Shown piece by piece: positions 1 through 16,217 of a stretch of DNA of 64,000 nt; the stretch's first letter is position 1, and every line of letters starts with the position of its first letter. The stretch lies in assembly GCA_020137815.1 (NCBI GenBank), contig CM035355.1, forward strand, positions 2,532,731 to 2,596,730, in the 5' to 3' direction. The notes beneath the pieces are model-generated. The model did no database searches. It saw only the letters and a list, made by a program, of their open reading frames with translations, and was not told where the DNA came from. The position numbers and the translations under genes are program-made. This DNA is from Hormiphora californensis (Eukaryota > Ctenophora > Tentaculata > Cydippida > Pleurobrachiidae).

Positions 1-128
1 AAGAGTTGAGATATGAGACGTGTTGCGCGCATTGGTCACGTGATATATAACACTGCTGCGCGCTGCACTTTCATTATAAAGCTTGCTAGTCGCGTGGCTC
101 TTATTGCATGAATTGTCCCTAAGATTCA

Positions 129-5232
<5,104 letters not shown>

Positions 5233-5745
5233 GGTTCTGTCTTTGCTAGAAATAGAAAACACGTTAGAAATCAGTCACTAGTACACGCCATTGGGACAAC
5301 AACAAACTTAAATGAAGTGGAAAATAAAAACAATAACACAGTATATAATACACATGTTCGATTGATAGACTATTGCAATGATTGAGGACCTAGTAAGCGG
5401 CGGGGTTACTTGAGGTAAGAAGAGGCCTGGCGTGAAGAGGTGAACCTAAGGTTTTTGAAGTAAAGGGTGCTAAACGATCTGGGTGCCTATAAGCCTCTTC
5501 AGTGTTCACAGGTGTATTATGCACCGTGCATACTACCATTTACCAAAAAGAGTTCACTTAGACTTTTTCAAATGATTCAGCGTTTCTTATTGTATTTAAC
5601 AGTTTATACAACAAAAAATTCTACAAATAAGATATGATAAGAGCAACATTTGTATAAAAATATAAGAAACTAAACACGATCAGATTTCAAGAGTCCAACA
5701 AAAGCAGATTCAGATTACATTGTTTTCAGTTAATTAGATAGCGCC
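5233..5745. other. Intergenic: VCP upstream region and 3' flank of the Ig gene
   Basis: 513 bp between the VCP start codon and the stop of the upstream same-strand gene. No convincing ORF is present. The VCP promoter must lie here. I see no clear TATA box or other motif I would call. Confidence 0.6.
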
Positions 5746-6936
5746 TCAGTTAGGACTGTATGCAGGGGGTGCACTCGGTTGTTGGATAGGAACAACAGTA
5801 GAGACTGGTACCACAATTGGAGTTGCGAATAAAGTACGACGGCTATAACAGCACTTTGCTCTTACAGACGCAATGATTATTGCAGCAATAAGAATAACAA
5901 ACAGGCAGGTTATTATACCAGACATTCCGGCGGGTATCTGATCATACCTATACGGGTTTGCCATTCTCCGATATCGGTAATCTTGCTCGTACACAGCGTC
6001 TTCTTTTGCTTGAGTTAGGGAAAAATAACCCTTCCAATATGAATCGTAGTTACTTTCGAGGCAATAAAACACCACAGTGTCCAATTCATCTGCTTCGCAG
6101 GACACGTCAGTGAACTTGATAACTGAAAATCCGTACACAGAGTCAGAAGAGGTAGCCTCGGAAAAATTGAAACAGTGATAAAAATCCTGTGTCTGCAGAT
6201 CCTCCAAATTAACTAGGGAACTATCTTCGCATGCATTTTTTCTGTCGTTGTAGTATGCAGGACAATCGTCAGTAGCAACCCTAGCCTTCCAAACTGGCGG
6301 ACCGCCATAGGTGATGCACTGGGCATAAATAGTGGAGGGCCTAAACACTTCACTGGAACGCTTGGAGTAAATTCCAGTCGTATTGCTATTTTCTGTAGCT
6401 GAATCAGTTTCAGAGAGCGTGACGTTCTTCACCAAGTCCAATTCATATCGACGATAATAATAATTAGTAGGATCAGGATCGGTATAGTTACAGGTATAAA
6501 CCCCCAAATCCTCGGCAGTCACTCCGGTAATTGTTACAACGCTGTTCAAATACACTATCGCCTCTGGTATAAAATTACTGTCACTGTACCTGTAAGTTTC
6601 CCTGTTGAATTCTAGCATCGTTTTTAAGCCAACTTTTTCTGCTGTTGCAGCAGCATCCGATGTCAAAGCAGCAAAACCAGCCGAATAAAACTGGCTAATT
6701 TGAACACGGGATGAGTTCTGAAGAGGCTCCCCTTCAAATTTCCAAGTTATTCCACAGGTGTCTTCGTGACAATCGGTACTGTCGTAATCTGAAAAGTAGA
6801 GAACAGAACATCGAATTTCCACGTCTTTTCCGAGTGTCGCAGAAATATTCGGAAACACGGCAATTTCATCTGTTTTCGACATGTAAACCAAGGAGAGGGA
6901 GAGAAGTAGCAGAATCATGGCGGTAGGTACTTTCAA
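5746..6936 (-). CDS. Single-pass Ig-domain membrane protein with PSAP/PPxY tail
   Basis: Intronless ORF of 396 aa. Residues 1-22 are a hydrophobic signal peptide. Residues ~25-155 form an Ig V-like domain (EIRCSVLYF, then GITWKF, then AEDLGVYTCNYT). A Cys-rich ectodomain follows, with many N-X-S/T sites. A transmembrane helix lies near 336-358 (GIITCLFVILIAAIIIASV). The cytoplasmic tail is about 38 residues: a membrane-proximal basic Cys-rich patch (RAKCCYSRR), then a Pro-rich end QQPSAPPAYSPN. PSAP is a TSG101-type and PPAY a WW/NEDD4-type binding motif, so sorting through ESCRT or NEDD4-like ligases is plausible (inference). The family is not recognised; the architecture recalls Shisa-like or Ig adhesion receptors. 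The start could also be the second Met (MILLLL). Confidence 0.82.
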   Translation of the reverse strand: MKVPTAMILLLLSLSLVYMSKTDEIAVFPNISATLGKDVEIRCSVLYFSDYDSTDCHEDTCGITWKFEGEPLQNSSRVQISQFYSAGFAALTSDAAATAEKVGLKTMLEFNRETYRYSDSNFIPEAIVYLNSVVTITGVTAEDLGVYTCNYTDPDPTNYYYRRYELDLVKNVTLSETDSATENSNTTGIYSKRSSEVFRPSTIYAQCITYGGPPVWKARVATDDCPAYYNDRKNACEDSSLVNLEDLQTQDFYHCFNFSEATSSDSVYGFSVIKFTDVSCEADELDTVVFYCLESNYDSYWKGYFSLTQAKEDAVYEQDYRYRRMANPYRYDQIPAGMSGIITCLFVILIAAIIIASVRAKCCYSRRTLFATPIVVPVSTVVPIQQPSAPPAYSPN

Positions 6937-7081
6937 AAAAGTTTAATCAGGTGACACAGAAGCAGTGAACACTGTGCACATACTATGGAGAAATACATGT
7001 TGTTGAGAAATCAAAACAGAAAAATATTTTCAACTGTTTAGTTATGCTTGGTGATGCAGTCACCCTTACAACCCCTGCGTG

Positions 7082-7784
7082 CAGTGGTGGCCCCAGCCTG
7101 GGGTGGTGGGGGGGTGGCCACCCCCCCCAAACATTTTCAGATAGGGGTTGTCGGGGGCGGTAAAATGGTTGCAAAATGTGTTCTAAATAGCTTGAAATTC
7201 GTCAAAAATCAAAATTTTCCGGGGGCTTCGCCCCCATACCAACACCAATAGCTGACAATCGATATTATATCGGTCTAAATTGCTTAAAATTCATAAAAAT
7301 TACAATTTTCCTGGGGCTTCGCCACTTTCCATCATAACGAGGGCTAAATATGGTTGAAGATTTTTCTTAAATGGCTGAAAACTGTCCAAAAATTTGATTG
7401 AGATTGCATAAATTCATCAAAAATCTAAAATTTTCCGGGGGCTTCGCCCCCTAACACACACCAATGGCTGAAAATCGTTATTCTATTGTTCTAAATTGCT
7501 TAAAATTCATCAAACTTAAAATTTTTCGGTCGCTAAAAGTCTTGAATGGCTGAAAATTGTTCAAAAAGTGGTTCTAGATTGCTCAAAATTCATCAAAAAT
7601 CTAAAAATTTTCCGGGGGCTCCGCCCCCTAGCCCCCGCCAAGGGCTCTGCCCCTGGACCCCGTTGGGGGGCTGCGCCCCCCAAACCCCCTGCCGCAGCTC
7701 CCTCGGCGCCGCTTCGCGGCACCTCGGTCACTTGGTTTCGGGATTGACCACCCCCCCAAAATATCCGTGCTGGGGCCACCCCTG
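7082..7784. mobile_element. Non-autonomous hAT-like element with 8-bp target duplication
   Basis: Imperfect terminal inverted repeats CAGTGGTGGCCCCAGC (left) and GCTGGGGCCACCCCTG (right) are flanked by a perfect 8-bp direct repeat CCTGCGTG at 7074-7081 and 7785-7792. The interior has no transposase. It holds four copies of an AT-rich segment ending in TTTTCC plus, in most copies, the hairpin GGGGGCTTCGCCCCC. CAG-ending termini with 8-bp duplications are typical of hAT elements. Confidence 0.85.
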
Positions 7785-7859
7785 CCTGCGTGTAGTACGG
7801 CAAAAAGAGGCCCGGAAGAGAGAGGTGACTGCGCCACCAAGGGTTATGCATGGGGTTTG

Positions 7860-8348
7860 ATTGGTATAGTTTTCTTTCTGTTCCCACAGAGAGCGATTAA
7901 TCATGCCCTGAGCTACACGAATCTCAGTCAGGTTCGGAAATAGCTAACAACCACTGCGTGATGCGTCGTGGACCTTGGGGCTTGGTTATAGCCCTCTCAT
8001 AAACCTTCTGGAGGAATTTCTCCAATTGAACACCCATATCGCCAAAGTTGCTCAAAACGAGAGGGGTAATATTTCACTTTCCACCTCTCGCGATCAGAAC
8101 ATGGTTGCCTAATGCCCTGAAGCATTAGTCAGACTTCTCCACGCAAGTCGCAACGTAGACGATTTTAGTAAACTAAACGGTATCTAACCGATAACCCTAA
8201 ACGTGACGCTAACCAGACAGGGCAGCCGCCAGCCCCCGGGCCCCTTTCAGTGGGCAAGGTGCAGGTCTTTACTCTTTCTGTTTGAGAAAAAAGAAAGAAA
8301 AAGAAGGCCAGCCATCTGGATGTTTTGGGAGTGCTGACAAACGGTTTT
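7860..8348. other. Unassigned segment between repeat elements
   Basis: No ORF with recognisable similarity. The minus strand here may carry a decayed retroelement fragment, but I cannot support a call. Confidence 0.4.
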
Positions 8349-8407
8349 TTAGGGTTAGGGCTAAAGTAGGGTTAGGGTTAGGGTTGGGGTTTGGGTTGGG
8401 GTTAGGC
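8349..8407. repeat. Interstitial telomere-like (TTAGGG)n tract
   Basis: Degenerate TTAGGG units (TTTTAGGGTTAGGGCTAAAG, then several exact GGGTTA units, then TTGGGG variants). TTAGGG is the common animal telomere repeat, so this is an internal relic or an insertion by telomerase-mediated repair. Confidence 0.8.
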
Positions 8408-8521
8408 CTTGACATTCCCTACCAGATAAAATTTGAATCAGCCAAAACTTGATGAAATAAACTTTATTACATAAAACATAACTGGTGTCAGTCTTTTTTA
8501 AACATCCCCCTTTAGCCCGAA

Positions 8522-8827
8522 CAGGGGCGGCTCTGCCATGCGGACGATGCGGACGCGTCCGCATTTTTACTTTGGATCACGGAGAGAAAAAGAAAAATTC
8601 AAGGAAAAGAGTGAATTTTTCTCAAAATTTGACGTTTCAAATGAGATTTTTAGTGAAATCCGCGCGCCACACAGGTTTTTTTGCCGTCGCAGTATTTTTT
8701 GATCGGCGCGCTACGTCAAAATAGCCAATGCGGACCATCCGCATTGGGTATTTCGACGGAACGCGCGAGTTAAAAATGTTTCGGCCGCATTTTGACTAGA
8801 GCGGCTGAAAGCCGCGCACCGCCCCTG
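8522..8827. mobile_element. Short hAT-like inverted-repeat element
   Basis: Begins CAGGGGCGGC and ends CACCGCCCCTG, with an 8-bp direct repeat AGCCCGAA at 8514-8521 and 8828-8835. At 306 bp there is no coding capacity; internally it has GATGCGGACGCGTCCGCAT-type palindromes. Presumably mobilised by a transposase elsewhere. Confidence 0.82.
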
Positions 8828-8862
8828 AGCCCGAACCAAAAACGGTTGAGTGGTTTGGCGGT

Positions 8863-10160
8863 TAAAGTCCTTTTTTTTTCAACTGTTCACCCAAAAACTG
8901 AAATTTGATAAAAATTAGAATTTGGGTGGAGTATAAAGTCGGATTTTTTGAAACTGTCACCCCCCTAGAGTTTTTAAATTTCTTTAAATGACCATAAGCC
9001 CGGTTCCTGATGAGATAGAGACTTGAAATTTGGAGGTTACGAAGATCTTGCTAAGTTCTTCCGAACCTCCAAATTTCAAGTCTCTATCTTATCAGGAACC
9101 GGAGATATGTTTAGAGCCATTTTAGTGAATCAACTTTTTTGGCAGCGCGCACCTGTAAACAGGCCTCCAAACACCCAGATCGTAAAGTCCATTTTTATTC
9201 AACTGTTCACCCCTCAACTCGTGCGCGTGCGATATTTTAATTTACGCTGCGCGCGATACACGTTAACATGTGATAGACGTTAACATGTGATAGACGCGCA
9301 AAAGAATTCCGCGCACGACTTTGGGGGGTGAACAGTTGAAAAAAAATGGAGTATAAAGTCGGATTTTTTGAAGTTGTCACCCCCAAATGACCGCGCATGT
9401 GAAATTTATCAATTTTGACGCGCACACCACACGTTAACATGTGATGTGACGCGCAAAAACATTCCGCGCACGAGAAGGGGGGGTGACAACTTCAGAAAAT
9501 CCGACTTTAACGGCGCCCTTTAAAAGTTCGCGAACGTTCGTGTTTTGTTTTTTCAACTTACTTTTCACTGAGATCGCATGGATATTTTAATTTTATTCGC
9601 GCGCTACGTTTAATTCGTCGTTACGCCGCGCTTTTATCATTCCCGCGCGTGATCTGACGAGAAATTTTTTTTTTTTTTTGGGGGGAGAGCACTCCCGTAA
9701 AGTCGGATTTTTTGAAACTGTCACCCCCAAACGACCACGCATGTGAAATTTATCAATTTTGACGCGCACACCACACGTTAACATGTGATGTGACGCGCAA
9801 AAACATTCCGCGCACGAAAAGGGGGGTGACAGTTTCAAAAAATCCGACTTTAAAGTCCATTTTTTTTCAACTGTTCACCCAAAAACTGAAATTTGATAAA
9901 AATTAGAATTTGGGTGGCGCGCGCTATACGTTAACATGTGATAAACGCGCAAAACAATTCCGCGCACGACTTTGGGGGGTGAACAGTTGAAAAAAAATGG
10001 AGTATAAAGTCGGATTTTTTGAAGTTGTCACCCCCAAATGACCGCGCGTGTGAAATTGATCAATTTTGACGCGCACACCACACGTTAACATGTGATGTGA
10101 CGCGCAAAAACATTCCGCGCACGAGAAGGGGGGTGACAACTTCAAAAAATCCGACTTTAA
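8863..10160. mobile_element. Nested cluster of small inverted-repeat elements
   Basis: Two related families alternate. One begins TAAAGTCGGATTTTTTGAA and ends in its reverse complement, at 9354-9509, 9698-9853 and 10005-10160, about 156 bp each. The other begins TAAAGTCCATTTTT and ends GGGTGAACAGTTGAAAAAAA; copies are at about 9182-9350 and 9851-10003, and a partial copy is near 8863. All share a core with ACGTTAACATGTGAT and GACGCGCA motifs. TA-type target sites and self-insertion explain the alternation. A separate hairpin at 9011-9104 has arms GATAGAGACTTGAAATTTGG. Confidence 0.8.
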
Positions 10161-10255
10161 ACAATCTTTGATGCTGAGAGTTCTCAGTTGTTATTAAAAT
10201 ACATGCGCTCTTGCGCTATCACGGACTAAAATAATAAATTAAAAAAAACAATTGT

Positions 10256-10648
10256 TCATTGACACACTCTCATGTTCCATAGATCATCAGATGTAGTTTC
10301 GGTCTTCTTCCCACGGAATCCACGGATCGAAAGGGTGACGCTTCTGACCATTGAGAAGCTTAGGCGAAGCCTGATGTATCTGATGCAGTCACCATGACTG
10401 TTTCCTGATTTTTTTGCCTTTAGTTCAGCAATGTGTTTGACCACTTTGGTAAACTCCTTGGCAAGTCCCCCGGTTGTGCTGATCACCAGTGGACTGAAGA
10501 ATCCTCCTTCTATTTCCCGGACTCGGTGAAGATAGGCTATTTTCTTCTGTGTCTCATGCTTTGCATATGTAAGCGGGATAGTCTGGTTACAATTGGATGG
10601 GGCCTGACGAGAAATTGAAAAATCAAGATCAAAAATTTGAAATTTCAA
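10256..10648 (-). pseudogene. Degenerate retroelement-derived ORF fragment
   Basis: 130-residue open frame containing EIEGGFFSPLVISTTGGLAK and RLRLSFSMVRSVTLSIRG. This resembles the short conserved block (hydrophobic ...PLV.S..GG... followed by L..RLSFSLLRS...IRG) found at the end of many uncharacterised retroelement proteins of marine invertebrates. That attribution is from memory of the pattern, not a search. There is no upstream RT domain, so this is a fragment. Confidence 0.5.
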
Positions 10649-10795
10649 AAACCAAAAATTCAGATTTTGAACTTTTTAATTTTTAATTTTCTGAAAATCA
10701 GATGTTCGGGGATCGGGAACAAACATACATTTAATCACTACATAAAACAAAAAATTAGATTTAATTGATATCATTTTAAAACTACAAAATCGATT

Positions 10796-10890
10796 GGCGA
10801 GTCCAGTTCCACTTTTGACTTTTTTGAAGATATTGATATTGATATTGATATTGATATTGAGAAAAAAAGGTCAAAAGTGGACTCGCCCAA
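10796..10890. repeat. Hairpin element with (GATATT)n core
   Basis: Arms GGCGAGTCCAGTTCCACTTT and its near reverse complement at 10868-10888 flank five GATATT hexamers. Likely a tiny foldback element. Confidence 0.7.
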
Positions 10891-11104
10891 AAGTGATTGC
10901 CCCTGCAGACCCCCTGATGGAAATGTAGAAATATTTCAAACAGTATTATGAGCAAATCTTTTGGTAGAGAAAACGATAACCTGACTCGAATACAACAAAC
11001 GTGTGAAATAAATTTTGTGCCATGGCTATCATCTCTGTGAAACATTTTGAGACACACAATGTGCAATACATATCCGAGATAAATACACCCTGGTTGAACT
11101 TTTT

Positions 11105-11490
11105 AGCAAACACACGCAGTGTCTGACTGTGGTATGGAAACCCCCTACTGGCTACTGCACGGAGCTTTTCTGAATCACCTTTTCGAGACGAATCCAACGC
11201 AACCAGAATTAGCTTTCTATCTTATCGTGAAGTTTGGGCTTGAGCCTTGAGTATCTTCATTTTTGGCCATTTTTCGGTGTGCGAGCCAATCAGAGGCCTT
11301 TATTTCGAATTCCAGGTCTCTGATTGGCTCACGCACCGAAAATGACCAAAAATGAAGATGCTCAAGCCCAAACTTCACGATAAGATAGAAAGCTAATTCC
11401 GGTTGCGTTGGATTCGTCTCGAAAAGCTGATTCAGAAAAGCTCCGTGCAGTAGGGGGTTTCCATACCACAGTTAGACACGCACATGCACA
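11105..11490. mobile_element. Foldback element upstream of the nucleotidyltransferase gene
   Basis: Arms of about 180 bp at 11105-11300 and 11318-11490 are near-perfect reverse complements around a short centre. They include TTAGCTTTCTATCTTATCGT and its complement. There is no ORF. It ends about 110 bp before the start codon of the next gene, so it may form part of that promoter or 5' UTR. Confidence 0.82.
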
Positions 11491-11599
11491 CGCTAAAAAG
11501 ATCATCTGGGTACAGGCAAGAATTGCTAAATAATTGTGAGATCAATCAACTTGTGTTCTCTAATAACAGTTTTGCTTTTTCAGTATCTATGACTGAATA

Positions 11600-14500
11600 A
11601 TGACAGCCTTTACCGTCGTGGAAGACGGGAGGGTCTTCTTCATCGAGCTACCAAACAATGTCCAGAGATCACCAAGAAAACTAGACGCCCTCATCGATCG
11701 GTGCAACAGGAGACTCGAGCCAGAGGCCGGTCATTCCTCCAGGGTGAAGAGACTGGTACACGATTTGACACGGATAGCTAATGAATGCCTCCGAATTAGC
11801 AGCACACACATTTTCGGGTCCTCTGTTAACGGCTTCAGGACGGCCCGATCAGATGTTGATATATTGTTTGTGCTGAAAGATAACGGCTCCGATCCTCAGC
11901 TACGAGCCCTGGTCCAGCATCTAAAGTCATCAGGTCAGGATTTGTTTACAATACAATCTGTGTTGAGGAATGCCAGTGTTCCCATAGTAACAGTACACCA
12001 CCGAAATACAGGGTTGTCATGTGACATCAGTTTCTCAGTTCCTGCCCTGCCCAGAAAGGCAGTGATACACAATTCAAATCTCCTGAGAACATACGCTAAA
12101 ACGTACCCGGAAGTAGCGGTTGCGTTCAAGTTCCTCAAGTCACTGTTAGGGTTGACAAAGTACAGCAGTGCTAAAATGGGAGGTTTATCAACATACGGCC
12201 ACATCATCCTCTACCTTTACTATCTAACCCACCACCAAAAATACCCCCTGATTGACCCCCAAACATTTGAACCACACCCGGGGACCACTCCAGACCTAAC
12301 CCCATCCCAGATAATACTCCGGTACTTGCACTTCCTGGCGTGTGAATTGGACTCCTCGCAGTATATCATTGATATCAAGACCCTGGATATACGACCAAGG
12401 TGCCAACAGGGAGGTCACAGGGGTCGGTTACTGATGTACGATCCGTATGTGAAGAAAAACTTGGGCACATATATGTCAGAGAGGAATTTGTTTGAGTTTA
12501 AAGTGTTGTGTTACCGGTTATTGGAGTTGTTGGGAGGTATGGAGGAGGAGGATGTCAGTTTGGAGTGGCTGGAGGAGATGTGCTCGAAGCGGGGGTGGGA
12601 TAATAGTATGCCACCTCTCCATCCCAATTGCTGTAAGTTAATTAAGTTGTTCTAAAAAAGATCAAGGTTTTTGGTATTTTTCTTTGAGATTGTACAGCAT
12701 TTTAATAGCAACTTGGACAGCATTTTGATAGAGATTTCTATATTAGGAATAACCACCCTCATCCTTCAGATCCTACCTACGCTCCAGCACACACCAAACG
12801 CGACACCTCCCCTTCCTCTTCTCCCCCTTCTTCCACGTTGCCTGTGGTGATCAAGGAATGTACTGCGGTAACCCTGACACCCTCTGGTGCTCTTGATGTT
12901 AGCAGTACACTTAATCAGAGAATGTGTGATCACAAAATCAAACGGGATATACCCCTGGATGTATTTGGTGAGTCATGCACACGGGGATTTGGGATGTTTC
13001 ACTGCCAGACAGGAATTATGCACAGTTTGAAATTTGATATCTTAGCATGCTGGCAGCAGATGTTTGATTCATTAGATTCTTGAATTCTCGCTTTCTCGGC
13101 ATAATTCACAAAATTTCTAAGGTAGTAGTCACTGCGCTGGCAAGCGCAAAGGTGACCATCTCCTCCCCCCCAGCCGCGCGTGCCAGAATGCAGTAATAAG
13201 TTTTTTCAGTTTTTAGCCAAAAATGGCATTTTGCGACGCCCATAGCGAGGCCCCCACTGCACCGATCAGTCTGAAATTTGGTATACAGTGTCACATAGTC
13301 TAGATCTACTGTAGTTTAAAAGGGCAAGTCTCTATCTCTTTTAGTTTTAGAGATACAGCATCGTGCCAAAAGCAATAAATGTCCCGGGTCTATCTATCTA
13401 TCTATCTATCTATCTATGGATAGACGCTGTTTTTACCAAATTTATAATCATTTTTGAGAGAAAACGACATAAGATAGACACTTCTCGTTTGTTGCATTCG
13501 AAAGATAATCGTTCGAATTGTGTAGTCGAATAGTTTTCATGTTCTAGGTCCACCCAGAACGTCTTAACAAAGTGTCATAAAGAAAAGACATTTTTCAAAT
13601 CAACCAAATTTCTTTGAGCTCAGTTTACACCCTGAAGACGGCTTCTGATTGAAAAACGGAGACCACACTTATGAAAGATAATCGACTAAACTTTCAGAAA
13701 CTATATCGCAAATTTGTGAAACTCTATTTCTAAGGGTCTCAAATCGCGTCTGAAGTGTTAAGACTGTATGAAAATAGATATGACGAATGTGCGTTTTTCG
13801 CCATAGCGACCAATCGATCTCAAACTTGGCCAGCCTCTTTAACTAGATGAGGTTGATAATAATACATCCACATCATGACGTTATAACGTCGTGACGTCAC
13901 GTTATGACGTCACAATGACGTCAAAATTGAAATTTTTGTATTTCAGCGATTCCGGACGGTCTTTACACGTTCTGCTACGTCCAGACATGTATAACATAGT
14001 ATTTCACATCGGAAAATACCAAAAATATACCCAAATTATGCCAAAAACTAACAGAAATTAGTTGGCTGGAAAGGTGACCACTTTTGTTGTCAAACTGACA
14101 CCTTTGCCCGGCCCGGGTTACGGATATCATCGATGGGGCAAATCAGGGGGAAAATCAGGGAGTTGGAGAGAGAGAAAGAGAGCGAGAGAGATAGAGATAG
14201 AGAGAGAAATCAGAGAGGGGAAGATAGTGATGTCAAAACCCGGAGAGGGCAAAGGTGTCAGTTTGACAACAAAAGTGGTCACCTTTCCAGCCAACTAATT
14301 TCTGTTAGTTTTTGGCATAATATGCATATAGTTATAAAATTACAAAGAAAATAAACGTAAAACGTTTTTATCAAAAGTTATACAGAGAAATTAACCCCTC
14401 CCTCCCTCCCTCTCACCAGGTGCTGCATCGACACTAATCCAAGAAACCCTGACTGCTGACCATCTCCTCCCCTCCCTCGTTGTATTCTTCACAGAGTCCC

Positions 14501-16217
14501 TAGTCGAAGAGATGGAGGTGGTGTTGAACAGACTAGCCTGTGAGAATATCAGGATATCAAGCTGCTTTACCAAGCACTCTAATCCTAATATTCATCTGAC
14601 TAGCTACTATGGTCTGGTGAGTGAGAGGGATGTGGGTTGAATTGTTGAGTTAACTTGTTCAGACTGTGTTGTGGTGTCTCTTCTCTATATCATGTCATAA
14701 CGAGAGAAGGGGTTTGGAAACTGTAGTCTGTAATTAGACGCTTTCAGTGTGTACGTTTACAGGCTGTAAATCACAGCTGTCAGCTTTATTTCCTGCTTCA
14801 AACCACTCAGAATCTACCACACTACCACACCTTTACTACCAGTGTGTACTGTGTATAAACCTTTTCTCTTCTCTCGGCAAATAATAGCCCTCATTACACA
14901 CTTGGCCAGTACGACACTTGAGAATTGAGACATCAAACAATTCACAATCATAAACAGACTTAACATGCATCTTCACTAACATGTGTAATGTGCTGCTAAT
15001 TAGTTGCAGCATAGGAGAAGAAGCATAGCTGCTGTGTGGTATGTGTACTGTACCATGCAACTAATTAGTTGCAACATGGTTCAATACACACCACACAGTT
15101 ATAGCTCTGCTTCTTCTGCTAGGTAGTGCTAATAGCACTGTTCTACATCCGTCATCCAGACAATACAAGTCTCCGCTTCTAATTCTCTCATTACTTCCCA
15201 ACCCTACAGTCCACCAGGCTACAAAACATATGCATTGCCCTCGGGGTTAGACGAAGTTAATCGATTGTCTGTACTCTGTCAGGCAATTCTTTATTCCCCA
15301 GCCCCCCTCTGAAAAGAGATTTCACATCTCACATCTCTTTCCCTCTCACCACAGACAACCATTTCCGCACCTCTTTCAACCATCCCTCCGGCCTCCATCC
15401 TACCCCTAACAACAACTTCTGCCCCCCTGCTTCCTATCTCTAACCACAACTTCGGCCTCCCTTTCTCCCACCATTTACTTTGTTTTCTGCGGTTTTCTAA
15501 TCCTCTATCCCTCCCCAGATGGAATGCGGTAGTTCAGACTTCCAGAGTTACTACGTCTACTCGCCCTCTATGATGGTACCAGTGAAACTGTGGGAAAAGT
15601 GCTTTACCACCAATAAACCGGTTAGTTTGAGGTGAAGCCTCGTATCGAGCAGCGTAAGTCATGTAAGTGATGTGCCTGACAATTGGCTGGGATAGCTAGG
15701 TAACAGCTGTACAACTAACAACAGGCTCAAATTATCCGACAATAGCAACTCTGTGCGTGTTTGCTTTTCCATTCACACTGTGCTTGCCCTACCTTTACCT
15801 ACAAGCTTTATCTCTGCGTGCGTCAATATATTATTTATTCAGAATGTTACATGCTGCCTTGAATATATTCACACTGCCATGGTATAGCAGTCCACACAGT
15901 GTGCATAACAAATCAGTTCTCTCTCTCTCATCTTCTGTAGAACGAAGAATTACCTACTGCTGATAATACGATATGTAAAATTTCTGACTCTGTATTTTAA
16001 CCTACCCCTAATTCCATTTCAGCTGTATTTCCTGGTACCAGAGCCCATTCAAGATAATACCATGAAGACTATTGCACAGCGGTACATTGGTTATGGGTCA
16101 GTACGGATAGAGTTCCTCACAACTGTTCCTACCGCCGAACTCAGGAGGAAAATGAGAGGAGAGGAAGGGGTAGAAAGTCAGTTGCCGAACCAGCTCCAAG
16201 TGTATAGAATTAGGTGA
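11600..16217 (+). CDS. Non-canonical poly(A)/terminal uridylyl-transferase-like protein with a long unknown C-terminal region
   Basis: Five exons with matching phases: 11600-12632, 12770-12967, 14420-14616, 15519-15620 and 16023-16217, giving 574 aa. Exon 1 holds the DNA polymerase beta-type nucleotidyltransferase core: FGSSVNGFRTARSDVDILF (the G-S-S helix turn with the first two catalytic Asp) and TGLSCDISF (third Asp). The PAP-associated region follows, with KTYPEVAVAFKFLKSLL and DPYVKKNLG. This places it with the TENT/Cid1/TUT family that adds A or U to RNA 3' ends. Without splicing at 12632 the ORF would stop at 12655; the donor TGCT/GTAAGT and the in-frame continuation favour splicing. 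The C-terminal ~220 residues (MCDHKIKRDIPLDVFG to QLQVYRIR) match nothing I know. The terminal TGA overlaps a good donor (ATTAG/GTGAGT), so a further exon, for example near 17532, is possible. Confidence 0.85.
13390..13420. repeat. (TCTA)n microsatellite
   Basis: About seven perfect TCTA units in an intron of the nucleotidyltransferase gene. Confidence 0.9.
14022..14330. mobile_element. Inverted-repeat element in an intron
   Basis: Arms of about 90 bp, from AATTATGCCAAAAACTAACA to the reverse complement ending ...TTTTTGGCATAAT, flank a purine-rich AGAGAGA centre. It lies about 90 bp before exon 3 of the nucleotidyltransferase gene, so the right arm is close to the branch-point region. Confidence 0.78.
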
